A stretch of DNA of 64,000 bases from Muribaculaceae bacterium (GTDB lineage: Bacteria; Bacteroidota; Bacteroidia; Bacteroidales; Muribaculaceae): the NCBI GenBank assembly GCA_016292745.1, contig JAEDFO010000004.1:1-64000 (forward strand). The letters run 5' to 3'. The notes under the pieces are model-generated. The model was not told the origin of the DNA and ran no database searches. It saw nothing but the letters and a program-made list of their open reading frames with translations. Shown here piece by piece: positions 34,746-43,476 of this stretch. A program made the translations under genes and the position numbers. The first letter of the stretch is position 1; each line of letters starts with the position of its first letter.

Positions 34746-35680
34746 CTGCTTATTCTTTTTACAATTTTATCAATCTGCGATTCATCAAAGCAAACTTCTC
34801 CAAGAATCGTTTCTATGTCGGCAGCCGTGATTCGCTCGAAATCATCGGCTATTGGCATTATCATCAGCCCTGCCACATCTACCGATGCCGGACTGATTAG
34901 CATCCGATGCCCGACTTCGGCATAGTAGCAACTCGGACGATGACAACGACGTGGAACCACCAGCATCTGCCATTGCAAAGCCTTATGCCAACACAGAATG
35001 TTAACCTTCGGCTCCGTTTCATCCTCAGCAGTAGGCAATGCCGCCAGCAACTCGTCGAATAACTGCACCGCTACACTGCCATCCGTCGATGCAATGAGGA
35101 ATGCGCTGAACGGCAATCCACCGACAATGCTCATTTTCGCTCCCGCCATTCTCACCAGCGGCCGCACTGCATAATCAGCTATATCGGCTTCGCGAGGCAT
35201 TGCCCCCGATTGCGCTACCTGAAAATGCATATGGTCGGGCGCCGAGGCGCCACAGCAGGGACCATTATAGAACACCGTATAGCCTTCAAGGTCCTCGGCA
35301 ATTGCAAGCATATCGGCAATCCGGCCGCTAATGGCCTGCGGCTCGTGGCGATGCGACGAAACAGTGAAATGCCGGCTGAAAATCGGATAAGGATTCACCC
35401 TTAATGAGTATTTCCCTGCTACATCAATGCTCGCCTGCTCTTCAGGGGTATTGTCGTCGCAAAGAAAGCACCGGCGCTCGCCTATTGTCTTGGCATCGAC
35501 CTTGGCACTGCTCGACACTATGCGCACAGGGTTAAACTGCAACCGGTATGGCACTCCAGCCACCGTTATGTCGCGCCACCGGGCCCGGCCAAGTGCCGAG
35601 TATCGCTCGGCAACTTCCGGCCATTGGCTCAGCTGGCGGTCGAAAAATGTTTCGACCTCGTTCCTGCGCAATCTGTTCAT
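34742..35680 (-). CDS. DUF4922, HIT-superfamily-like protein
   Basis: I choose the ATG at 35680, 2 nt after the glycosyltransferase stop; the frame is open further but overlaps that gene. The 312-residue protein contains RRCFLCDDN and YNGPCCGASAPDHMHFQ. The latter matches the His-x-His-x-Gln segment of the GalT/ApaH branch of the HIT superfamily, preceded by a GASxPDH turn as in those nucleotidyl transferases. A nucleotide-sugar or dinucleotide phosphorylase/transferase activity is therefore likely, with unknown substrate. Its place in the operon suggests handling of the released sugar phosphates. Confidence 0.7.
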   Translation of the reverse strand: MNRLRRNEVETFFDRQLSQWPEVAERYSALGRARWRDITVAGVPYRLQFNPVRIVSSSAKVDAKTIGERRCFLCDDNTPEEQASIDVAGKYSLRVNPYPIFSRHFTVSSHRHEPQAISGRIADMLAIAEDLEGYTVFYNGPCCGASAPDHMHFQVAQSGAMPREADIADYAVRPLVRMAGAKMSIVGGLPFSAFLIASTDGSVAVQLFDELLAALPTAEDETEPKVNILCWHKALQWQMLVVPRRCHRPSCYYAEVGHRMLISPASVDVAGLMIMPIADDFERITAADIETILGEVCFDESQIDKIVKRISR

Positions 35681-35682
35681 TG

Positions 35683-37161
35683 TCACTTCTTCGCCTTGTT
35701 CATGGCCACACGTGCCATGAGCTCCCAAGTGCGGATACGGTCCTTATATGTGTTGTTGCGGTTCATCTTCTCCACATCAAGGGCAGCATCGCTGTTGTCG
35801 TCCCAACGACGGCAAAGATATACCGATTTATATACACGTCCAATCTGATAAATGCGCGACATATTGAGACCGAGCGCATAATCCTCACCGTAGTTCACTG
35901 CCGGAAGTTTCACCTCACGCAGCACGGGAGTGTAGAATGCACGCGGAGCACCGAGGCCGTTGATGCGCAAAGCATTGTTTCGGCCATTGTCGGGAGTCCA
36001 TTCGCGGTGGTCAACGAGACCAGGAGGCAAGATGTTGCGGTTAATGTCGGTGAGAGTGTACGAGCCCACCACCATTGCGCAGTTCTGTTCATAAAATGCG
36101 TTGACCATCGTGGTCAAGGTGTTTTCGTCCTCGTAAACGTCGTCGCTGTCGAGCTGCACACAGAACTTACCGGCCTGGGAATGGTGTGCAGCCAGATTCC
36201 AGCATGCGCCTACACCGATATCACCCACAATCATATGTATTACCTGCGGATTGTTGCCGTAACGTTCCTTGATGATTTCTGTGGTGCGGTCGGTTGAACA
36301 GTTGTCAACTACAATCACGTTAAACTTAAAGTCGCACTTCTGCATCAATGCGCTGTCGATGGCATCGGCAATTGTGCGTTCACGGGTGCGAACCGGAATC
36401 ACTACAGTAGCCTCAACAGGAAATTCTTCGTCGCTGAACTCTATATGCTTGAATTCCGGGGCAAGATATCCGCCAATTTCCTTCAAGTGTTCAGTACAAG
36501 CCAGCTCCATTTCAATCTGACGGCCACGGTTCTTCGGGTCGACATAGTCAAACATCTTTTCTCCACTCTTGCGGGTATCGAGTTCGATGTCGCTGTAAAG
36601 GAACTCGTTGATGTGGGTTAGTTGAGCGAACTGCGACAGTTTCAGGCGAAGGTCGTACAATCCGGCATGCTTATAGTCGGCTTTCATGGCATCAGCGGCT
36701 TTCTTCAGACATTTCGAGCAGAAGAGGAGCACAGAGCCAAAGTCGAAATCATCGCGAAGGCTACCAAACTGGTAATCGATAACCGGGGCCTTGGTGCTGG
36801 TGGGCAAGCCTTCCTCGCTGTAGTGGTCGCCGTTGTAATGGTCGGCATAAACCATACCGCTCATAGTATCGGAAGCAATCTTCGCCATGCGCTCGAGAGC
36901 AAACGGGCCGAAGCGCAGCATATTGTATTTTGTGTAGAGCAATGCAAATTCAGCATCGGCAGCAGCAGCAATTTTCTTTATTGTAGCACTACTGTAAAGC
37001 GAATCGATAGCTATTTCCTCGCATCCTTCAATCGAGCCCTCCGATTCTGGAGTCTTTAGAAGGAACACTTTGGCGCACACGGCATTCTGGCGCAATTCGT
37101 TAACTGTGTCAGTTGCTTGTTCGGCATTTTCGAACGGAATGAAGCAATTAATCTTTTTCAT
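35683..37161 (-). CDS. Family 2 glycosyltransferase with a novel N-terminal domain
   Basis: The 492-residue protein has a GT-A domain in its C-terminal half: ATVVIPVRTRERTIADA at about 250-266, VDNCSTD, the metal site LDSDDVYEDE and GEDYALGLNMS. The N-terminal ~240 residues look like a second, degenerate GT-A-like fold (starts KKINCFIPFENAEQA, has VYADHYNGDHY). It has no membrane segment, so it acts in the cytosol or at the membrane surface. Acceptor and sugar are unknown; its operon position next to peptidoglycan salvage genes is unexplained. Confidence 0.8.
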   Translation of the reverse strand: MKKINCFIPFENAEQATDTVNELRQNAVCAKVFLLKTPESEGSIEGCEEIAIDSLYSSATIKKIAAAADAEFALLYTKYNMLRFGPFALERMAKIASDTMSGMVYADHYNGDHYSEEGLPTSTKAPVIDYQFGSLRDDFDFGSVLLFCSKCLKKAADAMKADYKHAGLYDLRLKLSQFAQLTHINEFLYSDIELDTRKSGEKMFDYVDPKNRGRQIEMELACTEHLKEIGGYLAPEFKHIEFSDEEFPVEATVVIPVRTRERTIADAIDSALMQKCDFKFNVIVVDNCSTDRTTEIIKERYGNNPQVIHMIVGDIGVGACWNLAAHHSQAGKFCVQLDSDDVYEDENTLTTMVNAFYEQNCAMVVGSYTLTDINRNILPPGLVDHREWTPDNGRNNALRINGLGAPRAFYTPVLREVKLPAVNYGEDYALGLNMSRIYQIGRVYKSVYLCRRWDDNSDAALDVEKMNRNNTYKDRIRTWELMARVAMNKAKK

Positions 37162-37184
37162 GATTGTATTGTTGTATTATGTTA

Positions 37185-40157
37185 TTATTTTCCGGCAAAG
37201 AAGGTGAGTATCTGCGACATCAATGTAGCCCGTTCTGTATCGGAACCGATGGTTTCAAACGGGAAGCCGAGCACACAGGTGCGATAATTGCCACGGTTCG
37301 ATACTATTCCGGCCACCAGATTGTTTTCACTGTAGCGCATGAATGTCGAGCCGTTGCTGTCGGCTGGATAAAGCGAATCGGGCGACTCAGCCGCATAGAC
37401 ATCGCCATTCAGTTCGCTTGCAAAGGTATAGGTAGATGGTGCAAGCTCACGGAACTCGGTTGGTACAGAATAAGCCCGTCCCTCAACTGTAGCCTGTCCT
37501 ACGCGCCATTTATATCCGAGTACATTTTCGGCAAATGCCACGTCGGTCGAATCGGCACTCTTGTTGTCCCATAGGTCGGTAGCTATATAGCAGCCTGATA
37601 CAAACGCATTGCCACCATTGGCAGTATATGCGGAGATGGCATGCTGCAATGGTTTGGTGAACGATTTAAAACGGTTAGCCACTGCACCACGGCCAACAAT
37701 GGTCTCCTTCTGCTTTCCCATTATCACATCGAGGTGCGAATATCCTTCGAGCACAACAGCACCATCCTCTACAGCCTTCACGCTTGACGATGTAAACGAG
37801 TATCCTGCAGCCAGAATGGCTGCTCCGTGAACTGCCGGGTAGTCGAAGCTGTTTCCGGCTATCACTTTTGTCTCATAGTTGGCGCGACAAGCACCGAAAC
37901 CGGCGGCATCATCGTCCATCCACGGAATATTGCGGCGGAACTCAAACTGGTTTCCGATAAAGTTGATATCGTTGAGATAAGGCACGCCATGGTCGCGCAC
38001 ATCGTAGAATCCGGCAATTTCGCCCGAATCGAACCAGTCGGGAGCACACACGCGAGTGAAGGCATTTACCACCATCACATCGCCCTTTGAAGCTGCTGCA
38101 ACACCAAGCGACAACGATTCCGACGGAAAACTCATGCCTCCATCATTAACCGCCACAATGCGGTAGCTGTGCACCTTATTGTCGGCAATTGCCACATCAT
38201 ATTCAGGCTCTTCAACCACAGCCACACGCGAGAAATCGGTATCACCGATGCGCTCGTACACATAATAGCGACGGGCTTCGGCTCGGTCGCAAAGTGTATC
38301 GGTGGTAGGTTTCCACGACAGATGGAACTTATTATCCGACACCTTTGCAATGGCAAACGAATTTACGGGAAGCGGCTGTATCGCATAGTCGCGACCTTGC
38401 TGCTCGGCAATGAACTGCACCATTCCTTTGTATATGGCACGGCTCACCGTGAAACGGAATGTTGGATCGAGGCCATATTTCATGTCGGCAAAATTCTGAT
38501 GCGAGAGCAGTTCAAGCAACATTGCCGGCACTTCGGGCACACGTGCCTCGTAGTACGATTTGTCCCACATACCACGGCGCATCCACTCAGGCTCGAACTG
38601 GGCACGCACATCGTTCACAATGTTGGTAAGCACCAGGTCGGTATACCGGCGCGATGCCAATCGCTCAACGCCATTGGCATACTTCTTGAAATTGTCGCTG
38701 AAATATATGCCCAGAGTACCAATAATGCTGTCGTTCATGGTGGTTCCGGCATCGGTATGGAATGCGAACGATAGGTCGACAGGTATTCCGAGACCTTTCT
38801 CCTTTGGCAACACTTCCGAACCTCCGGCAAGATAGTTTACCCACGTGCCACGGCAACGATAATCGTCGGTGTAGTCGTTCACGTTTTCCGAGGGCGAATA
38901 AATCGAGTCGGGAACTCCTGCCCACTGCAACCAGTAGCGCGCACCTTCGGTGAAACGCGGATAGTTACTTATCTGATACTGATAATCGATATCCTTAGCA
39001 GGCTTTGCGTCATCAGCAGGCTTTACCATTCGTGCAATGTTGCCGTATCCACCACCAATCTTCACGGCATCGGCAGTGACTATCCCCTTGCCTTTATGCG
39101 AGAGGTTGCTGAGCTCAACCACCGGCTTTTCCGGTGTGCCCTTTGCAAACTTGAAATGTCCGAGGTAAATCCATGTGCCACCGCCCATCTTCTGGTTGAC
39201 GGTAAAGCGGTCGGTCCCCCCCAGATGGTTTATAGTATACACAGCATCCTCAACGCTTTCGGGCAACGATTTATACGACACATACACTGCATATTCACCT
39301 GCTTCGGGGAAATCGGAGCTCCACGATGCGGTGGACAGTTCGTCGGCCTTATGTGTGGCTTTAACCTGTCGGAAAGTGCCTTCGGTGAATGGATTCTGGT
39401 TAACTTCGTACTGTTGACGGTTGTAGGCAAATCCATAGCCTTTGCCATTGCTCCACGATTCCTTGCCCTTGCGTTCGCTGTAGGTTCCACGGGCCAAGCC
39501 CCCATCGTTATCGACAATTAGTTCAACGGTGTTTACGTCACGCTCACGCGGACTCATAACGTATGCACCGGCATTCTGGAGCATAGGCATCAGAAACGGC
39601 AACACATAACTCTGGGTATATAGGTCCTCAACGGTGTGGAACAGTCGTGCACGCTGCCATTCCCATCGGTTGAGTTTAGGCTCGAAATACCATCCGTGGC
39701 TTTGCCACATTGCAATGATGCTTCCATCGAGGCCGTCGGTGAATGCCTGTGGCTGGTCGAGATGAGTGATGAAGCGCTCATGCTGCTTTCTGTGGTGCTT
39801 TACCGAATAGAGATACTTGTTGATATCGGTCTTACCTATCAGCACATCCACGCGATAACTGCTGAAACGTTCGCCCACAAGTCCGGAGATGTCCTTCTTC
39901 ATCTGGTCGACGGTTTCGGCAGTGAATGGAACATCGGCATAAGCCGAGTTTAACGTCACCGCTATGCGTTTATGCTTAGCATCGACCTTCACACCCTTCA
40001 CATTCACCTCACCGATGCCCATATGCTCTGGCACGGTCTGCCTTACTATGTTCTGTACGAGTGAATCGAGAACAGCCTGTTTGGCCGATATCGAAAACAT
40101 TGCCGGCATAGTGCATGCCAGCAGTATTGCCATTTTCCTGATTATTCCTGAAAGCAT
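37185..40157 (-). CDS. Large secreted N-acetylmuramoyl-L-alanine amidase with inserted golvesin-like domain
   Basis: Start 40157 is preceded by AAAGGAA at 7-nt spacing and yields a signal peptide; longer starts exist. The roughly 990-residue product carries the Amidase_3 zinc/catalytic set in order: WQSHGWYFEP (His), HTVEDLYTQ (Glu), FAFHTDAGT (His) and PAMLLELLSHQNF (Glu). Between the second and third lies a golvesin/xanthan-lyase-like carbohydrate domain (INHLGGTDRFTVNQ, GGGTWIYLGHFKFA). A fibronectin III-like unit and a long C-terminal domain follow. It would cut stem peptides from muramoyl residues outside the cytoplasm. It is the first gene of the 12-gene salvage run. Confidence 0.8.
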   Translation of the reverse strand: MLSGIIRKMAILLACTMPAMFSISAKQAVLDSLVQNIVRQTVPEHMGIGEVNVKGVKVDAKHKRIAVTLNSAYADVPFTAETVDQMKKDISGLVGERFSSYRVDVLIGKTDINKYLYSVKHHRKQHERFITHLDQPQAFTDGLDGSIIAMWQSHGWYFEPKLNRWEWQRARLFHTVEDLYTQSYVLPFLMPMLQNAGAYVMSPRERDVNTVELIVDNDGGLARGTYSERKGKESWSNGKGYGFAYNRQQYEVNQNPFTEGTFRQVKATHKADELSTASWSSDFPEAGEYAVYVSYKSLPESVEDAVYTINHLGGTDRFTVNQKMGGGTWIYLGHFKFAKGTPEKPVVELSNLSHKGKGIVTADAVKIGGGYGNIARMVKPADDAKPAKDIDYQYQISNYPRFTEGARYWLQWAGVPDSIYSPSENVNDYTDDYRCRGTWVNYLAGGSEVLPKEKGLGIPVDLSFAFHTDAGTTMNDSIIGTLGIYFSDNFKKYANGVERLASRRYTDLVLTNIVNDVRAQFEPEWMRRGMWDKSYYEARVPEVPAMLLELLSHQNFADMKYGLDPTFRFTVSRAIYKGMVQFIAEQQGRDYAIQPLPVNSFAIAKVSDNKFHLSWKPTTDTLCDRAEARRYYVYERIGDTDFSRVAVVEEPEYDVAIADNKVHSYRIVAVNDGGMSFPSESLSLGVAAASKGDVMVVNAFTRVCAPDWFDSGEIAGFYDVRDHGVPYLNDINFIGNQFEFRRNIPWMDDDAAGFGACRANYETKVIAGNSFDYPAVHGAAILAAGYSFTSSSVKAVEDGAVVLEGYSHLDVIMGKQKETIVGRGAVANRFKSFTKPLQHAISAYTANGGNAFVSGCYIATDLWDNKSADSTDVAFAENVLGYKWRVGQATVEGRAYSVPTEFRELAPSTYTFASELNGDVYAAESPDSLYPADSNGSTFMRYSENNLVAGIVSNRGNYRTCVLGFPFETIGSDTERATLMSQILTFFAGK

Positions 40158-40225
40158 CTTTATTCCTTTTATTTGTGGAGCCATGACATATACCATAGAT
40201 TGGCCTACAGCATGGTTATACTATA

Positions 40226-40233
40226 CAAATATA
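40226..40233 (-). promoter_or_regulatory. -7 box for the peptidoglycan salvage operon
   Basis: TATATTTG on the minus strand exactly matches TAnnTTTG, 68 nt upstream of the amidase start. A TTTG lies 24 nt further upstream, slightly more than the usual distance. Confidence 0.45.
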
Positions 40234-40396
40234 ATATAAACATTTTTATTAATGGCACAAACAAAAGGCCCAAATTCAAACGATTTACATATTTTAATAT
40301 TCAACTACATATTTTAGAAAACAACAACTTACCGACGCCACGAATAGATGGCGCCAGACTCGAGAATTAAATTATAACTTTAGAAAGGACAGGCAA

Positions 40397-41233
40397 TCAG
40401 TCGTTGCGATGATAATCGAGCAATCCGGGCATTGAGTTGCGCACTATCTTGTTGATTTCCACACCGAATTCGGCTGCAATACTCTTCAGGATATCGGCAT
40501 ATGTGTATGCCACAAGGCCAACAAAGGTAATGGGCTCGTTCTGATAATCATACTGCACGATGTTGCGGTTGAAGAAGGTACGGATGTTACGTGTGATGAG
40601 GTCAACCACATAATCGTTGTCGAGATGCTTTGCGAGGAAAAAAGAATAGGTGCTAAGCGATCGGTTTGGGAACGGCTGGGTATACACCACATTCATTATT
40701 GCATCAGGATTAATGCCAAAGCGGGCATAGAATTCTTCTTTCAGTTCTACCGGTGCAATATTCTTAAGGCAATCGCTCACAAACATCTTACCGAGCTGTG
40801 CGCCACTGCCTTCATCGCCCAGAATGAAGCCTGCCGAGCGAACGCTCTTGACAATCTGGCTACCATCGTAAAGACATGAATTCGACCCTGTGCCAAGAAT
40901 GCAGGCAATTCCGCGCTCGCGCACAAGCAAGCCACGTGCAGCACCCAACAAATCGCTCTCCACTGTTGCAGGGGTCTTGAACTGGGCTATCAGCGATGCT
41001 TCCATTATCTTGCGCTTGTCGAGATTGGCGCATCCGGCGCCATAGAAATATATATGCGACCAGCGACGCTTGAAGAATGCATCGGGAATTTCAAGACGTA
41101 TGGAGTGACTTATATCACGACGCGACTGGAAATAGGGATTCAGACCTTGGGTGAATGCGTGCTCCACTATGGTATCGCCATCCACGAGTGCCCACTCGGT
41201 ACGCGTCGAGCTACTGTCTGCAATTATCTTCAT
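40397..41233 (-). CDS. BadF/BadG-type N-acetylglucosamine kinase, second paralogue
   Basis: The 278-residue protein has the same fold and length as the kinase at 26003-26839: ADSSSTRTEWAL (phosphate 1), LGTGSNSCLYDG and LGDEGSGAQLGK. The two differ in the first loop (Ser-Ser in place of Cys-Gly) and over much of the C-terminal lobe. It probably phosphorylates GlcNAc or a related amino sugar. It is separated from the salvage operon by 239 nt and its -7 box falls on the end of an intergenic repeat, so it seems to have its own transcript. Confidence 0.8.
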   Translation of the reverse strand: MKIIADSSSTRTEWALVDGDTIVEHAFTQGLNPYFQSRRDISHSIRLEIPDAFFKRRWSHIYFYGAGCANLDKRKIMEASLIAQFKTPATVESDLLGAARGLLVRERGIACILGTGSNSCLYDGSQIVKSVRSAGFILGDEGSGAQLGKMFVSDCLKNIAPVELKEEFYARFGINPDAIMNVVYTQPFPNRSLSTYSFFLAKHLDNDYVVDLITRNIRTFFNRNIVQYDYQNEPITFVGLVAYTYADILKSIAAEFGVEINKIVRNSMPGLLDYHRND

Positions 41234-41339
41234 CGTATTAATCTCTTAATAGGTTAACATTTAATCAAGCGAAATAGCCCTACGGCTCATCGCCAAGGCA
41301 AATTGGGTAATTGTTAGCCGTCTATGTTTCGGTTAGTGG

Positions 41340-41347
41340 CAAAGATA
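41340..41347 (-). promoter_or_regulatory. -7 box upstream of the second BadF kinase, provided by a repeat end
   Basis: CAAAGATA on the plus strand reads TATCTTTG on the minus strand, an exact -7 consensus about 107 nt before the kinase start. It is the left end of the repeat at 41340-41417. Confidence 0.4.
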
Positions 41348-41417
41348 GTGCAAATCGAGTGCAGAAACAAAAGAAACGTAGTTTTATTTTGTTTTTGCCG
41401 AGATGCAGCCTATCTTA
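41340..41417. repeat. Intergenic repeat element, copy C
   Basis: It shares CAAAGATAGTGCAAA, CGAGTGCA and the right end GATGCAGCCTATCTTAT with copy A at 10779-10852, in the same orientation. The middle is different (AACAAAA with TTTTGTT, again an inverted repeat). As in copy A, the left end faces a minus-strand gene start. Confidence 0.7.
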
Positions 41418-41433
41418 TGAATAATCTTCTTTG

Positions 41434-41480
41434 AAAAAAAGATTTGCCGCCCTATCGATTCGACTCGACAGAACGGCAAA
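41434..41480 (-). terminator. Intrinsic terminator of the lamin-tail-domain protein gene
   Basis: On the minus strand TTTGCCG pairs with CGGCAAA, with further TCGA pairing in the loop, followed by TCTTTTTTTC. It lies 22-69 nt after the stop. Confidence 0.75.
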
Positions 41481-41502
41481 CCATATTATCAGTGCACAAA
41501 CG

Positions 41503-43386
41503 TCAGTATACCACCTTGCGGCTCATGCCATTTGCTTGCAGCACATACACGCCACGGCATGGGAGCTCAAACGTACGGCCGTTGGCGCGGAGTTCCACCC
41601 CATTCAGACCATACAGGCGGGCATTGTCGGCATCAACTGTCAGCACATTGCCGTTGAGGCAATAATGGAGATTGCTTTGCGCCTGAATCTGTGCTACAGA
41701 AGCCTCGCCGGTTGTAACAAACGAGATTTCGTTGGAATACGGAGTCTTTATATTGTTTGAGAATGCCTGGATGGCATAATAGTAAGTGGTACCACTGTTG
41801 AGTCCGTCGACAGTAGCCGATGTTGCATTGCCAGGCACATTGACACGCTTCACAAGGTGAGACACAGGACCTTCAGCATCAAGCTTATGAGAGCCGAACG
41901 ACTCGGCATAATCCTTATCGAAAACATTCCATTCCGAGGGATAGAATTTGTCGTGAGGCATATAAACCGACGGTTTGCGGTAATAGGTTTTGTCGGTGCC
42001 CCAATTCGGTTCGACACGAGGATTGATGTCGTCGCTCTGATATCCAATTACGTCGATAAGGTTGTCGTAGGGGTCGAATAGGCCAATGGCATCGTTGCCG
42101 GTGAAAGTAACGACATTGGCATATCCACCGTTAGAATAGCCTATGAGTTCATCAGCAATATCGCGCAAGGCACTGTATTGAGCATTGGCAATTGTGAATG
42201 TGGCACCATCGGCAATCACGGCATCGTCGGCAAATGCATATTCGTTTTTGGTGAGACCGCCGGCGCCATCAAGTTCGAGGCGCATCTTATAGCCCTTTAG
42301 CGAAATATCGCTGCCAGTGCCGTTGAATATCTCAATTGCACGGTTGTTGGATGATCCCTCAATGTATTTTGTAATCATCAGATTGGTTGCCTTAAGCGGT
42401 TCAGTGCTCTTGGTGTAGACATCCAAGTTGAAACTATCAATGCCAGCCAAAGGAGACCAACAGCAAACGGCACTGTTATCGGCAACATCAGTAGCGTCGA
42501 CACACTCGGGAGCATACACTTTGGCCTGTCCGTTGAGAATGAGTGTACGCTGCACGTTTCCCGACTTTATAATGTAGGAGTTGTCCTTAATGCCGGCATT
42601 CTGCGGAGTGAATGTTATGTCAATCCATCCACCGAGCTTTGCATCCCAGTCGACATCTTTCTCAATTTCGAAATTCGATTCGCCAACGGGCTCAATCACG
42701 ATATCGTCGGTGAGATTCTCACCACTGATAACCAAACCGCGGCATTCGCTGTACTCGCCAGCCATCAAGTTGTCGAAATGGTGATAACTTGCAGTTAGAG
42801 TGATTTGCGGCACTTGGGCATCTTCAACTTTCTCGAACACTTCCACGTCGGCAATGAAGAAACGTGATGGAACCGAAGCATCCTTGACTGCAGAGAAGGT
42901 GATTTTCGAACCAGAGGGTACATTGGTGAAGGTGATTTCCTTTCGGTCGTTACTGCGGTTTGAAATGGATTTGGTACTGCCGAAGTCGAGAGTTTGCACC
43001 GAATTGGCATCACCGGCTATCTGAACATTTATTTTTGTACAGTCATCAGTAGTGCCAGTGTTCCATGTCTGGGCACGAAAACAAACTTTCACCTCAGCAG
43101 CTGTCTCAGTCGAGAATGTGATGGCTGGAGTGGTGATGGTGCCGAGCTTGGTCTTCGAGCTGAGCTTCACGGCACGCTCGCTTGGATAGGCGTTCTGCGA
43201 TGTCCAACCGTCGTGGTCGGCATTGTCGGCGCTGACAAAATAAAGCGACTCGGAAAAATATCCGCCTTGCTCAATTTCGCTGCGGCAATTGGCAAATGTC
43301 TCATTGAACACGCTCACATATTGCTGGGCCGATGCTGTGGCTACAATAAAGAGCGACACAAGGAAACTTAATAAAGGATGATTCAT
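41503..43386 (-). CDS. Secreted lamin-tail-domain protein with C-terminal sorting-like tail
   Basis: I choose the ATG at 43386 because it starts a signal peptide (LLSFLVSLFIVATASA); an in-frame extension upstream is unlikely. The 627-residue product has an N-terminal jelly-roll-like region, a middle beta-sandwich (about 215-310), and a lamin-tail domain (about 345-500, IFNGTGSDISLKGYKMRLEL and GNDAIGLFD). A fibronectin III-like unit follows, then a C-terminal block ending GVYVLQANGMSRKVVY, which resembles type IX secretion sorting domains. It is probably a surface or secreted protein; no enzymatic motif is seen. It stands alone between two terminators. Confidence 0.7.
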   Translation of the reverse strand: MNHPLLSFLVSLFIVATASAQQYVSVFNETFANCRSEIEQGGYFSESLYFVSADNADHDGWTSQNAYPSERAVKLSSKTKLGTITTPAITFSTETAAEVKVCFRAQTWNTGTTDDCTKINVQIAGDANSVQTLDFGSTKSISNRSNDRKEITFTNVPSGSKITFSAVKDASVPSRFFIADVEVFEKVEDAQVPQITLTASYHHFDNLMAGEYSECRGLVISGENLTDDIVIEPVGESNFEIEKDVDWDAKLGGWIDITFTPQNAGIKDNSYIIKSGNVQRTLILNGQAKVYAPECVDATDVADNSAVCCWSPLAGIDSFNLDVYTKSTEPLKATNLMITKYIEGSSNNRAIEIFNGTGSDISLKGYKMRLELDGAGGLTKNEYAFADDAVIADGATFTIANAQYSALRDIADELIGYSNGGYANVVTFTGNDAIGLFDPYDNLIDVIGYQSDDINPRVEPNWGTDKTYYRKPSVYMPHDKFYPSEWNVFDKDYAESFGSHKLDAEGPVSHLVKRVNVPGNATSATVDGLNSGTTYYYAIQAFSNNIKTPYSNEISFVTTGEASVAQIQAQSNLHYCLNGNVLTVDADNARLYGLNGVELRANGRTFELPCRGVYVLQANGMSRKVVY

Positions 43387-43410
43387 AAATTTTGTAAGAT
43401 TTGGATTAAT

Positions 43411-43454
43411 AAAAACTACGGATTTCACATCAAGAATGTGAGTGAAATCCGTAG
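43411..43454 (-). terminator. Terminator at the end of the nuo-atp gene run
   Basis: CTACGGATTTCAC (43416-43428) and GTGAAATCCGTAG (43442-43454) form a perfect 13-bp stem. On the minus strand TTTTTATTAATCC follows. It lies directly after nuoN and before the next gene, marking the transcript end. Confidence 0.88.
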
Positions 43455-43476
43455 GTATGTAAAAAAACACTTCGAA

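Noticed and set aside
43387..43470. N-terminal extension of the lamin-tail-domain protein
   Set aside because: The extension would span the nuoN terminator hairpin, and the internal ATG gives a proper signal peptide.
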